Source: Pleurotus ostreatus/Saccharomyces cerevisiae fusant (Eukaryota > Opisthokonta). From it: a stretch of DNA of 58,616 bases. Within the stretch, counting starts at the first letter, position 1, and every line of letters begins with the position of its first letter. Where the stretch lies: the NCBI GenBank assembly GCA_024196135.1, contig JAMQCK010000122.1:1-58616 (forward strand), given 5' to 3'. Made by a program: the position numbers and the translations under genes. The notes under the pieces were generated by a model. That model was not told the origin of the DNA and searched no databases. It saw nothing but the letters and a program-made list of their open reading frames with translations. Shown piece after piece: positions 1 through 12,100 of the stretch.

Positions 1-2290
1 GGGATAGACAGGGCGACGCGAATAGGCGAACGGACAGGGCTCGAAGGGGAATGGAAAGGTCCCTGCTCGCGACTTGCGAGGCGCGAAAGCTCAGCAGTGA
101 GAAGCGCCGGCATTGATGTGGACAACGGGCGAGGCGCATTGAAGAGCTTCGGTGGCGTGATCGGGAGGGGGGAGGGGGGGCGGGCGCGGGCGTCTCGCGG
201 ACAGGGTCGGCGGGGGGAGGGGGAGATGGAGGAGGAGAACGGCTGGGGAAGAACGGGCGGGTTGGAGATTGACGGGGGCAGAAAAATGGGATGGGAACGG
301 CGGGGGTGGAAACAGCGCGCTCGAAGAGAAGGGCAGGTGAGGGGGTTGGGATGAAAGGGAAGGTTGGCGGGTGGAAGGGGGAGAGAAAGGGGCGCGAAGG
401 GAAGGGGGAAAAGGACGACGAGGGGAAGGGGGTGGGAAGGATGTGGAGGGATGGAGGGATGGACGAGGAGGGGAGAACGCGCGCGCCGAACGCGAGATGT
501 CAGGGGGGGCGTGGGGTGGAGCCAAGGATGCAGGGGCGAGGGAGTGAGCTAAGGAAGAGCGGATGAGCGAGCTCCGGAAGCGGCGGCGGGCGGGCTATCG
601 TGGAGAGAAGGGAGTGAGGGGGCTAGTGTGTAGCGAAGGGGGAGGGAGTGGGGCGCATGCGCGAAGTGGCGGGGAGCACGATGGGGCTGGTGGATGGGGG
701 AAGCGTGAAGGGAGGGGGGGGAAGCGTGAGGGGACGAGACAAAGCGCCGAATACAATGGATGGAAGCGGCTGAGACGAGAAGGAGGAGCAGGAAGGAGGA
801 GGGGTGGCGGTGGGGCTCGACGGAGGATGAACACGTAGCACAGCCGCACGGCGGAGGATGGTAGACGTGGCGCCGGGGCGAGGCGAGTATTGCGTTCTCT
901 CCCATGGCCCTTCTCGTGTTTCCTCCCTATCCCGTCCCCTACCCGCTACCTCCATCCGTCCCTTCCCTCCCTTCTCACCCCTTCCCTGCCTTTGCTCTCG
1001 TCTCTTCCCTTCCTTCCAACCCCCGTCCCCTTCCCCTTCATCCGCCCTCCCTTCTCTTTTCCATATCCTCTCTCTCGCCCCTTCCCGCCGTCTCATCCTG
1101 TATCCCCTCTCCTCCTCGCCGCGCCGCAAGGTCGCCTTCGGCTGGAATGCGCGAATACCTCCCGAGATGTGGGCGCGGGCGCGATCGTCTATTGAATGAT
1201 ATCGTCAGATACTAAATGTCGAGGGAAGGAGGTGAGAAGGAGAAAACGTCGGACGCTACGTGTCCGAGTCGACGAAGGGAGAGGCAACTCGGGGACGGAG
1301 AAGGAGGAACGACGTGGGATTGGGGAAGGAAGGAGGCTGAAAGAAGACGGAAGAGCGAAATTCGCGTGCTGAACACCGGGAGGGCATGAGGGAGGGTCTG
1401 GGTGGCGCGAGCGAGGGTCTTGGCGGCGCGCAAAGGGGGAGGAGTGTGCTTCTCTGCCTTAAGGATGGGGAATGATATGTGGGTGAATGAAGGGGATATC
1501 GAGATCGTTGAAGGGGATGTGGAGGCAAAGAAGAGGACGTGGAGAAGACGGAGGAGGACGAGGGCGCGCCCTTCGCGATGCGCGAAGCGGGGTGGGGCTC
1601 GGCGAAGACGCAAGCAGGTGGGGGGTCGGCGAAGACGCAATGAAGCCGGGTTGGACGAAGACGCATGCGTAGATGGATGTGTCGCGCCTAGACGCGTGCG
1701 CCGGCTGGGAGGTCTGAGCCAGCTCTGGGGCTGGAGGGAGAGGGAACGGGGTGTGGCGGGGGAGGGAACGGGTTGGGAGGGGGTTATGAGGGAGAGAAGG
1801 AACGGTGTGGGTGGGGGTCGGGGAAGATATGGGGCGTGGGGAGCAGCGACGTGAAGGACACGAGGATGGGGAACGGGGGGAGGTGGAGAAGCGGGGGGAG
1901 TGGTGGAGTGTGACGCGCCTCTCGAATGAGATACACTCCTTATGCGCATAGGTACGGTGGAGGGGCGATGGGTGGGGCGGGGGCGACGTACAGTATGTGC
2001 TGAGGGTCGAAAAGATCTGGGACTGAACGCGCGATTGCGGATCGGGTGTGAATGCGAAATATAGGTATGTTTCAAGCATCGTTCAATTGTACGCTCTGAC
2101 GAGGATCCACAGTATACGGTCCAATCGTACGACGGAAAAATAGTCTGCTCCTTCTGAGACAAGGGGAATCGGCAATGCTTCTCCTAACATGACATGCGAA
2201 GTGACGATGCGAACAAACAGTCCGCCACCGTATCCCTTCAAGCCCTCCCTCCTCCTGCGCGTTCCGTCCATCGACGATAAAGCATCTTGT
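1..2290. other. Low-complexity gene-free tract downstream of NLR-A
   Basis: I see no supportable gene here. About 130-850 is almost pure G/A on the plus strand, 900-1110 flips to C/T, and 1210-2000 is G/A again. The open frames on both strands are rich in Pro/Ser/Arg or Gly/Arg/Glu, overlap one another and have no splice logic or domain, which is what skewed composition produces by chance. A similar CT-then-GA arrangement lies downstream of the second NLR gene (11.0-12.06 kb). Confidence 0.6.
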
Positions 2291-2391
2291 TTCGATTGAT
2301 TCCGCTACCACTCCGCAACTCTTCTCTGTCATCGCTCAGCACCCGCCATTTGCAACAAGCTGTTCAACGACTCACCTCACCGACTTGCGGG
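2290..2391 (-). other. Conserved 3' flank of NLR-A, possible 3' UTR intron
   Basis: Just after the stop codon, the minus strand reads GTGAGTCGTTGAAC. The same position of NLR-B reads GTGAGCCGTCGAAC directly after its stop. Both fit a 5' splice donor and the similarity continues into the flank, so a short intron in the 3' UTR or an alternative terminal exon is possible. No transcript evidence is available. Confidence 0.35.
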
Positions 2392-5300
2392 TCACTCCTC
2401 GACCTCCTTCTGCGGTACCCCATTCTCCGACGATATTCTCTCCGTCTCCTCTGTGCACCGCGCTCGCACGAGCAGCTCACGGACGCGCGCGTCTCTCTTG
2501 GCGTCTTTCGACACTGGTGGACCTTGTCCCACGGCATCCAAAAGAGTCGTCCCGTTATCTGAGCGTGTTCGCGGGTCGCAGCCCTCGCTCAGCAGAAGCT
2601 CCGTAGCGCTTTCTTGGCTGTATCGAACGGCGATGTATAGCGGAGTCCGCCCGTACTTGTCTCGGGCCTCGAGTGCGGCGCCTCGCTGGACAAAAAGCTT
2701 GATGAGCTCGATGTGACCCCTTTGCGCGGCAAGATGCAAAGGCCCTTGCCCAAACTCGTCGAAGGTATCAAGATTGGCGCCTCGCTCAAGGAGTACGCGA
2801 GCGGTACCGAGTCTCCCAAACCACGCCGCCCCGTCCAGGGAATTATTGCCCCAGTGGTCAGATTCTTCAATACGTGCCCCTCTGTCGAGGAAAACGGTGA
2901 CGGCGTCTTCTCGACCTATGGCAGCGAATATCATCAGCGGTGTGATGTGATCCTTGGTTTGCGCGGAGATGGGGGCACCTCGTTCGAGAAGAACGGTGGC
3001 GACGCCGAGGAATCCCTGACGAGCTGCGAGGTGGAGAGAAGTCAACCCCGCCTCATCACATTCCGCAATATCCGCTCCTCGGTCCAGGAGCAGGTGAACG
3101 ATGTCCTCCCGACCTATACTGGCCGCTAACATCAGTGGCGTAACCATCTGCTTGCTTCGTGCGGAGATGGATGCGCCTCGGTCGAGGAGTAAGGTCACCA
3201 TACCGAGAGATCCCTGATGAGCTGCAAAATGAAGAGAAGTCTGGCCCTTTTCGTCACATTCCTCGATGTGTGCTCCCTGTTCGATGAGCAGGAGAACGAC
3301 GTCCTCTTGACCGTACTCGGCCGCCATCAATAGCGGTGTTTTCTGCGCATTGGTGTGCGCGCTACTGGACGCACCATGCTCCAAAAGCAAGCGCGCAGTA
3401 CCGAGATATCCCCTTCTAGCTGCCCAGTGCAGGGAAGTCCAGCCTCTAATGTCGCAATCCTCGATACATGCCCCCCTTCCGAGCAGCAGGGAAATGATGT
3501 CCTTTCGACCATAAAGGGCCGCTGTTATAAGCGGAGTGGCCTGCTCCCAATCTCGCGCCACGATGGAGGAGCCTCGCTCGAGGAGCAGGCGAGTGATACC
3601 GAGATGACCCCTATAGATTGCGTAGTAAAGAGGAGTCCACCCAATAGCACTACACTCTTTGATCTGTGCACCCTGGTCGAGAAGTAAGCGAACAAGTTCC
3701 TCTCTACCGCTGAAGGCCGCCAGCATCAATGGCGTTGAACGATCATTGGTTCGTGCACCAACGGATGCACCGCGCTCAAGCAGCAGGCAAGTGATGTCAA
3801 GGTATCCCAGTTGGGCCGCGTAGTGCAGGGAAGTGCGTTCCTGCTTATCGCACTCCTCGACATGTGCCCCATGGTCGAGGAGCAAGCGAGCAACATCCTC
3901 GTGGGCAAAGTAGGCTGCCATTATCAGAGGGGTGATCTGTTTATCGTCTCGCGCAGTAACTGCAGCACCTCGGTCGAGCAGCAGGCTGGCGACATCGAGG
4001 TGGCCGATACCAGCTGCTCTATGCAGGGGATTCCGACCAGTGGTGTCCACACAATCAATTTTGACCCCGCAGTTGTCAACCAATGCAGCAACAAGCTGGC
4101 GGTGTCCGACCTCAGCAGCAGTCCAGAGCGATTTGTTGGCCACAGCTGTGCCGATGGGGTGCGCGGCCACCTTGCTGATCACTGAAGTTATTTCCTTCGA
4201 GAGATCGTCATGGATCTTGCTGCCTGCTTTATGCACGTAGTAGACCCACGTATAGGTGAGAGGGGAGTTGGGATCAAGAGAAGCCATTTGAGCGATGGCA
4301 GCGAGGTATGCAAGGACGGTACGAGCCATCAGGGTGTAATCTGTGTCTTTGCAGATAAAGAAAGGCGACACAGAGGGGAGGCCGAGAAGGAAGTCACGAA
4401 CGGAGGCATGCGCAAGCCGGACGATACCCCCGTCAACAGTGATAAGCATCGAGCCGACCATGCTGATAACAGCCTCGGGCAAAGGGCGATTCGACGCGTG
4501 ATAGATTGGCATCTCGTGAGAATAATCAAAAGCCATGATCTCTGCGAAGTCGTTCAGGCGCAGAGGCACCTCCGAGCGGACAAGCCATAAGAGTAGACGT
4601 CGAACGTCGTCGCGATCGTCATTGCGAATAGAATCCAGGCATCGTTGATATAACGCTTGTAGTGATAGAGGTAGAGATTCCAAGCGGCGGAGGACCTTGG
4701 TAGGGATCCCGGCGACACCCTTCAGTTCTTGGATGACAAGTGCAACCCAACGAAAACTAGAACAACCCATTAGTTTTCATGCAGTCATCTGTCCTACAAT
4801 CCAATTACTTACTTTCCCTCAGCTCCCGCTAGCAGTTTCTCGCGCACGCCGTTGCGGTCCACTTGCACTTTTGCGAGATCCCCTCCCTGCGACATTGTGA
4901 TGTCCAGAAGCAATCCAATGTCATTGTTCTCGCCATGATTGTCCATAGCGACCACGGAGCCGATGAAATGGGTCATTTCTGTGAAGGGACGGCGAGAGGC
5001 GAGCACGGATATGGCTGAGACTGCTTTAAGTCGTTGAAGAAAGGTGATAATTTCGTCCTCATCGATGGCCTCGTCAAGGGCGTCAACTACAACGATGACG
5101 TGCAGCGACGTAGTCCGAAGAGTCTCCATGAACAATTCCTCCATCCTAGCCTTCGTAGGCAGTCCATTTGCCACAATTGTCTTACGAGACTCCAAAATGA
5201 TGGACGCGCAGTTAGGGTTGTTGAGTGCGAGCTGACAAAGCAGAGTCGAAAGGAGCGCATGCAGATCGCGCTGACTAGAGCTGGCGTTTGTTGAATCAAA

Positions 5301-7412
5301 GATGTGGGCAAGGACAAGTGTACGGGGGTCACAAGCGTGGTAGGCACGCAGCGCTTCGACGGCGGTAGCGCTTGAAAGACAAGTGTCAGTAAATTAGTGA
5401 TTCAGTTTGTGTCGCCTAACTAACATGATTGTGCTTTTCCCACTGCCGGCTGACGGTATGTCAGTTCACGCACATCGCTATAGCAGGGAGACACACCTTT
5501 TCCACTGAGAAGTACTGCCTTGTTTTTGCCCTCCTTCAGTGCAGTAAACACATCACCGTCAAGGAACCATGAGCCGGTGCCTTCTGCGCGGTCGTCAAGC
5601 AGCTTTCTGAGCCGATACGACGGATCTACGTAGTTGAGCCATGCCTTGATCTGTTCGTATTCGGCGAAGGCTGGAAACAGAATTATGACCCGCGCGTGCA
5701 GAAATCGTGCGGAATAACACACTTTCGATTCTCCTCAGCTTATCCGACTGATTGTACATGACCAACTCGATGCGCCGGAGAGCGGTGCGATGGGCGATGA
5801 CTTCTGCATGCGTCAATAAGCCAAGGTCTGTCATACGTGGTGAGCGCGTGCGGCTCGGCCGGAGACAGAGGTATACCATGAATTTCTCAGGTTGCTCGCA
5901 GTACGTCGATGAGGCACCCGCATATCCATTCCTGGCTGACTTTGTCGCCTGAAGAATGTTTGTCGACGTTTTGAGATAGCCCGAGGATCAGAGGACGTAC
6001 TAGCGATAGTCTCCATCAACAGCGTCACCTTGTTGAGAGTAATCGCAGCCATCGCTTGCTGTTGACTGCTAGCAAGCAGGCGTAGGTTCTGAAGCGCTTC
6101 AGATAGTGGCCGCGTCTGGCTCACAATTCGGCCTAGCCATTGCCCTGTTGCGCACAGTCAGCCCAAACTCGAGATGGGAAGAGGACGGCGCTTACGTAGA
6201 TGTCCCTCGCGTCGCATTTCTGTGACGACCCCGAGGACAGAGAGGACCTTGGTGAGCAACTGGACGCATGCGTCGTGTAATACTTGTCCGGGATGCGAGT
6301 CCGCAACGATCTCCACAATTTGCAGATGGAACTGCAACTCCTTGAACGCTTCGCCGATCTGAGCGAAGTCATCGCGTGTCCTGACATACGCCTGGATTTC
6401 GGGTCAGTCACAGCGCAAGATAGTGGGCTGCCAACAGCGCTCACGCTGACGATCAATCCTACGGCCGCGAAGACAATCTTGCTAGGGGGAAAGGCCTAAG
6501 AGAGTAAGACTCGGGATGAAGTCCAAGGTGACCAAGACGAGGACGAACCGCTGAGAATGTATCCCCGATCGGATCGCATATTTTCTCGAGGCTACGCGCC
6601 AGAGGGTCGACACGCTCACGCAGCGCCTCCCACTCGCCTTTCTCGGATTCATTCTCCATCGTCTCCATTTTCGCAATGTAGCTCATAACGGCCCCCTTAG
6701 TGGCGAGAGGAATAGCGTCGGGATCGGTCAAGTCAAGGCCCGTCTTCCGCTGCCACTCCGCCACTGCCTCGGTCCACAAGTTGGCCATCGGGTCGGCGGC
6801 GGGCGCGCCTGCGACGTCGAGTGGTGAGACGGTGGCGGGTGCGTCTGCTGCGATAAAAGATGCAGCTGGGCAGGTTGATGCGTCGGGAACAGCAGTCGGC
6901 GTGTCCGAGAGACTGGCGCGTGCGTCCTGGACGTTGGACGAGGGCGCAGCCATCTCTGGCGTCACGTCGATAGATGATAGACGAAGAATGGAAGGACCTG
7001 TACCCGTGTCCGTTGCGGACGACGGCGGCATCTGAAGTGCGTCCGACACGATATGGGGGGAGTCCGAGGGCACGGGGCTGCGCGTCGAGCGGCGCGATGA
7101 GGGAGTGAGAGCTCGCGACAGACGGCGGTATAGTTTTGAGATCGATAGTCTGTCACGCAGGCCAGGGCGTTTGCTAGGCGACGGCGAGGTGGAAGGAGAG
7201 GCGGCGACTGCAGCAGAGGATGATGGTTGAGGATGGCGCTGAGGGACATCCGCGTCGTCGCCAGACGCCGATGGCGACGAGGCGACCGCAGAGCTTGCCA
7301 TAGGCGCCGACGGCGAAGCGCGGCCTCGCGAGAAGTAGCCGATGATCCACGAGGGAAGAAGCCGATGGCGCAGGGGACGACGCCCCGCAGACGAGGTAGG
7401 AGAATCAAGCAT
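2392..7412 (-). CDS. NLR-A: Goodbye-NACHT-ankyrin receptor-like STAND ATPase
   Basis: Predicted cytosolic signal-transducing ATPase of the fungal NLR class. Nine exons on the minus strand keep frame throughout: 7412-6549, 6495-6445, 6391-6196, 6144-6001, 5827-5723, 5670-5497, 5449-5425, 5370-4813, 4756-2392, giving about 1493 aa. Residues 1-200 are Ser/Pro/Ala-rich. Residues about 205-400 match the fungal STAND N-terminal Goodbye domain (LWTEAVAEWQRK; PPSKIVFAAVGLIVS). NACHT follows from about 510: Walker A GKAGSGKST encoded across a 25-nt exon, Walker B VIVVVDALDE, sensor-like SVLASRRP. About 16 ankyrin repeats fill roughly 950-1460, alternating TSLHxAA and TPLMxAA types. The start is the ATG right after a CTGCAG that could be the acceptor of a 5' UTR intron; an in-frame codon 45 residues upstream is possible but less likely. 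Family members sense ligands through the repeats and oligomerise through NACHT; the ligand here is unknown. NLR-B is a tandem paralogue. Confidence 0.85.
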
Positions 7413-7500
7413 CGCGACTGCAGAGTCCACGTTCAGTATCGACGACGACGGGCAGAAGGAAGGAGAGGATCGCCCACCTGGTGTACACCAGCTCGCCAGC
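7413..7500 (-). promoter_or_regulatory. 5' leader of NLR-A, nearly identical to that of NLR-B
   Basis: This stretch immediately upstream of the chosen ATG matches 17103-17190 with very few differences, better than the coding sequence just inside the gene. It holds a donor-like AG/GTGGGC and an acceptor-like CTCTGCAG next to the ATG, consistent with a short 5' UTR intron of about 60 nt. Confidence 0.45.
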
Positions 7501-7900
7501 CGCGTGGCTGCACAGCATCTTGGGAAGGACGAGGGGCAGTACAACATCGACTCTCACGCATAGCAGTCATCGATAAGCGCCGAGGGAAGTGATCCCTGCG
7601 CCGTACGTCTTCGCCATGCGTCGACTAGGGTGGACGTCAGGCGAGGCGCGGGCCGCATCGACCCATACATCCTACCTTTCCGGCGTGATATGCCAGCGAG
7701 CGCCGCGCGGATGTTGGGGCAATCGGTAGCGGAGACCCCAGCAGTGCTCGCGAATCGTGATACCTGTGGACGTCAATGAAAGGCCAGGAAGAGAACTTAT
7801 TTGAGCCGAGTTGACATGAGTTACTTGTCACCACGGACAGATTCGTGCTGTAAGCAGAAACAAACAAAACCAGGTTTTCATTCCCTTTACCTACAATAAA
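7500..7900. other. Upstream flank of NLR-A, probable promoter region
   Basis: There is no recognisable gene. Patches resemble 17190-17530 upstream of NLR-B (for example around 7765-7800 versus 17460-17500), so the tandem duplication extends past the gene into the upstream flank. No TATA box is evident. Confidence 0.4.
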
Positions 7901-10140
7901 GTACACACAAGCCCGCGGCGCTGGGGGCCGTCTACGATTGAGAGCCCAGGTATGCGCGCCCGACGAGGTTCGACGACGTGGACGCGAGCATATCCGGGCA
8001 CAGAAATGGGCAACGCCGATGCTGTCGACGTCGGATGGTCGGCGTCTTGACGCGCATGGACACAGTGTCTAGACGATGGTGCGTAGACGGTACAGATACC
8101 TGACGCACAAGAGTCAGCCGCGGTATCCTCAAAGATACCCGGGTCATACCTATTCGCCGATGCCCTTTGTCGCACATGCCAAGGCCTGCGACCGTGATCG
8201 CGTGAGGCTCCACGCCTCGGTCGAGGGCATCCGCGAAGCACAGAAAAGTCAGAGTGCGCGCCAGCGCCACCGCAACTTGGATGCGTGCGGGAGGATCGAA
8301 TATCGAGTTCGCGTCCATCGAGGAAATTCCCACGATACATGGCGATCTTCCCGACGTTGGCGAGGACGATGACGACCACCGTGCAAGTTGAAACTTCGCA
8401 TGAAGGTCGATGGGGTCCTGTTCCAACTCGAGGAAGCGCGAGCGGGGACGAGGGCAAGCCGGATGAGGTGGGAGATGGACTTCGAGTAACCGTAACCGTT
8501 GAATTTCGAGGTGGACTGTCGAAATAACGTTAGCTAATCGAGTACGATGAGTCGAGAGTCAGGTCATCGACGGAGAGGCCCTGAAGCGTTGCAAAAGGAC
8601 CTTCGAGATGGGTAGAATGGTCGAAGAATGAGTAAGACGCACCTCGGAATCCCGTGCTCGAAGAGGATCATACAAGTCCATTGATGAACTTCGGCAAGGT
8701 CAGGTCGTCGGATGTTGAGGGGGAATAGCGCCTCGCCGCCCTACGCGGCGACGGAGCACTGCGGGCGAGATCATGGAAGAATTGTCGAGTTTATCACTGA
8801 TGCTACGTGGGCGGACGTCGATGTCCGGCACTTTGTGAGGGGGGATTGCGCCCCAGGGCAGGTCGAGTACTTCTCTAACAAACCTGATGCTAGAGTCATC
8901 CGCTGAATCGTCGAAGATACTCAGGTCGTACTCACTCGCCGATGTCACCCCTTGACGAGGTTGCCGAGTACGACGACGCCACTCGCACGAGCTGAGATTG
9001 CGTGAGGTGGTCGAGGTTACCGCTTTCCAACTCAGTGAGGCCCGAGCGTATGCAAGAGTGCGCTGCATGAGGTGTATGATGGACGCTGGTTTCGACGAGA
9101 TGGATACTGTATCCTCGTCCGGCTGGTCCTAGGAGCACAGTGAGCGATTGGAAAGACCACTGGCACCTAGAAAGACTACTGGAACCAATCGTCAGACGGC
9201 GGAGAGACTGAAAATGGCGGAAGACGCACCGAAGCAATGTACGGCAAACCTTGGGCCAGAGGTCGATTAGTGCTCGCGTGGATAACTTATCGACGGGGCA
9301 GATGCTCGCGTACTGGACCGGGCGCATGCTCGCATACTAGACCAGATTATGGATAGGGGGACGGGATAGCACATACCATGTTCAGAGTCCATGATCCCTC
9401 GTATACTCGATTTGAGCGCGCCCGACCGACGGCGTCGTCAATGAGCGGTCTTCGCCTTGCTCCTGCACAAGACGCGGAGCCACCAGCACCGGCATATATC
9501 GCAGGATACGCAAGGGGGTTGAGTATCAAGTTTGCGCCTATCGAGATCCTTCCCACGATACACGGCGATCTTCACGACGTTGGCGAAGACGACGACGAAT
9601 TCCACACGGGCTGAAACTTCGCGTATACGTGGAAAGGACCCTTCTCGAACTCAGTCAAGTCCGAGCGGGGGCGTGGGTGCGATGGCCGGAGTGTATGCTG
9701 AGCGTTGAAGATACAGTCAATTTAGAGGACGAAGGGTCGAAATCGTCGTTCGTTGAGCGTCATATTGGTGTCGAGAGGGGGGTTCATCAGCTGGTAGGCC
9801 TTCGAGAGATGCAGAAGGACGATCAGAATGCGTGACGTAGCGGAACCATGAGCAAGACGCACCCCAAAGTCCTGCACCATTGGTCACTCGCGTCCCTTGC
9901 TTCGAATGGCCGCATGCGGGGCTCTGCATTCTACTTGGGAGAGACGCGCTGGAAGAGGGTCGGATGTGTCCGTCGCAGTTCGTCGCAGAGCTTCGACGAG
10001 GTTAGGTCGTCGAACAATCGAGAGGGAAGGGCAACTCACCGCCTTACACAATGATCGAGCGACGTGAACAAGAGCGCGGAAGAGCTGTCGGCTCTATCAC
10101 AAGAAGGCAATGAGCAGGTAATGTAGCCTCGTTTGGCAGA
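7900..10140 (-). repeat. Three degenerate tandem copies of a repeat of about 600 bp
   Basis: Cores lie at about 8310-8660, 8940-9240 and 9540-9870, spaced about 610 bp. Shared marks include the plus-strand string GACGCACC (8640, 9225, 9857), a CGATACA/CGGCGATCTTC block (8330, 9555) and a GTCGTCGGATG/GTCGTCGAACA block (8705, 10012). On the minus strand the copies can be read to give related peptides, such as DLHAKFQ versus VYAKFQ and a hydrophobic VVVxxANVxKIAxYRG. Copy 3 has a stop in the first of these frames and copy 2 lacks the second, so no intact gene is claimed. The repeats could be relics of a small duplicated gene or of a mobile element. Confidence 0.5.
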
Positions 10141-11000
10141 GCGTGGAGGGGAATCGAGGGATTCTTGAATAGAAAAACACGACGGGTATCGCTGGCTTTC
10201 AGTCCTCATGCACGGGCAAGACTCTTATGCCGTTGCTGTTCATGCCGTGCTCCTGCGCGAGCAGATCCCAGTCCACTCGTCAGGTTCGCTCTTGGGGCTG
10301 AGCATCTCAAGAGGCTGTTCGTTCGAGTGTCAGCGGTTGTGCGCACGGACGGCAGACCACGACGCACCTTCCTGATTGTCAAGCGCGAGTAGCGCCCGCA
10401 ACAAGACCAGTCAACCTTCTTTTAATCTCTCCCTTGATATTTAGCAGGCCAGAAGGCTTCAAAAGGCGCGTGCTCCTCATTCCTTCCTGTCTGGATACTG
10501 CTGCATCTTGATCGTCGATCGCGCAAAGAGCAAGTCATATATCGGGGTCATATATCGGTATCACGCCTCGCAGGGTTGGAAAGCATTTATAAAGGTCGAG
10601 AGGGTAGGACAAGAGGCCGACGTGATATCGAAGACGGCCGAGGACATGATGGTCGAGAAGATGGAAGCTCAGAACAAAGGATAATCCAAATCGGGAAGGA
10701 CGGACAAACACGCGCAATCGGGCCGGGGATGCGGGCCCTCCGCCGTCGCCTTCGTGTCGCCGACGTCGATGGTTGGTTGGGTCATTGACGTCCCTCGTTA
10801 TCCAACCATCACTTGTGCTGCTCTGAACTACGGACAAGCTACTGCTCTCGCCTACGCCCAATGCGATAGCTCTTGCCACGACCCGTCGTCCGCCTGCATC
10901 CATCCCCGTCTCCACGGCTGCATCACACCTCATGTGATGATGATGGTGGCCGCCGCAATGTACGAGACTGCGCTCTGAAGGGCGAAGATAGTCCTCTCCA
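10141..11000. other. Gene-free stretch, nothing recognised
   Basis: Mixed composition. The longest frame (10933-10535, minus, 132 codons) has no domain, no splice partners and a Gly/Arg-rich composition. I see no tRNA, repeat array or promoter I could defend. Confidence 0.4.
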
Positions 11001-12100
11001 ATCTCATCCTCTCCGTCAACCTTCTCTCACCCTTCACCCATGTCTCCCGCTCCCTCTCCTCTTCCCCTCTCTCCTTCCTCCTCCCCTCTACCCTTCCCCC
11101 TACACTGTCTCCCCCTTTCTATTGCCTGCTCAGACCCTCAACAGACAGTCGACGGGACTCTTTCGAAGAGGGAGGACTCACGACTCCTCCCCATAGCCGA
11201 CCTCGACTCTCGCGGTGAGCTATGCAATTGGACATGCACTCTTTCTACTCGCATGAACATATTTTCTTTTCCTGAGACTCCTTTCCTCCCCGTTTTTCTT
11301 CTTCTCCAAGATGAGCGGCGAAAGGGTCCAAGGGCAGGACGATGGGCAACGAAGGGGTGCAGAGGCTGGTGCGCAGAGAAAGGGTGTGAAGGCAGGATCG
11401 AGTGCGAGGAAGCGCGAGGGTGGGATCTGTCAGGATGGAGGAGAAGGGAGAGAGGGTTCAGGATGGGCGGGCGAGAGCCCAGGACGGGCGAGCGAGGGGT
11501 GGGGAAGGCGCGCTTTCGGGGACGCAGCGTGCGCTTTCGAGGGCGTGGCGTGCGCTTTCGGGGAGTATGGAGAGGCGACGCGAAGAACCAGGGCGAGGGC
11601 GAGGACGCAGAGGTGGGGGGTGGAGGGCTGCGGAGCAGGACTTGAGGGGTGAGGAGTAGGGATTGAGGGGCGCGTAGCAGTGATTGAGATCGCGGGGCAG
11701 GTATTGTGGGGCACGGAGGGTGAGGAGAAATGAAAGAATAGCGGATGCGGTCGAGCGAGTGGCGAAGGGAAGGTAGGCTGGGACATGCCAATGACGTGGA
11801 TGTAGGAGGGGAGAGGAAGGAGAGGAAGGATATGGAAGGGGCGTGCGCGAATCTGAGGGCGAGGATATGGATGAGGAGGACGCGGAGATGGATGAGGAGG
11901 ATGAGGAGGCAGATGGAGGGAAGGGGAAGGGGGTTTGGGGACGGGGGGCGCGCGACACGGACGGAAAGGGAGGAAAAGGTAGGAGTATCCTGGCGGAAGG
12001 GTGGAGGCAAAGGCGGAGGCGGAGGGCGGAGAGGCGGAGGGCGGGAGGGGGTCTGTGACGAACACGGAGCAGCCTCCTCGAGAGTGAGATTGAGGAAAAG
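11000..12100. other. Polypyrimidine then polypurine tract downstream of NLR-B
   Basis: About 11000-11130 is C/T-rich and 11310-12060 is G/A-rich on the plus strand, including runs of GAGGATGAGGA and GGCGGAGG type. Long open frames on both strands (up to 290 codons) are composition artefacts. The order mirrors the tract downstream of NLR-A. Confidence 0.55.

Noticed and set aside
1212..2162. A 316-codon minus-strand open frame
   Set aside because: Composition is dominated by Ser/Pro/Arg from a purine-rich tract, both strands and several frames are open together, and no domain or splice signal fits.
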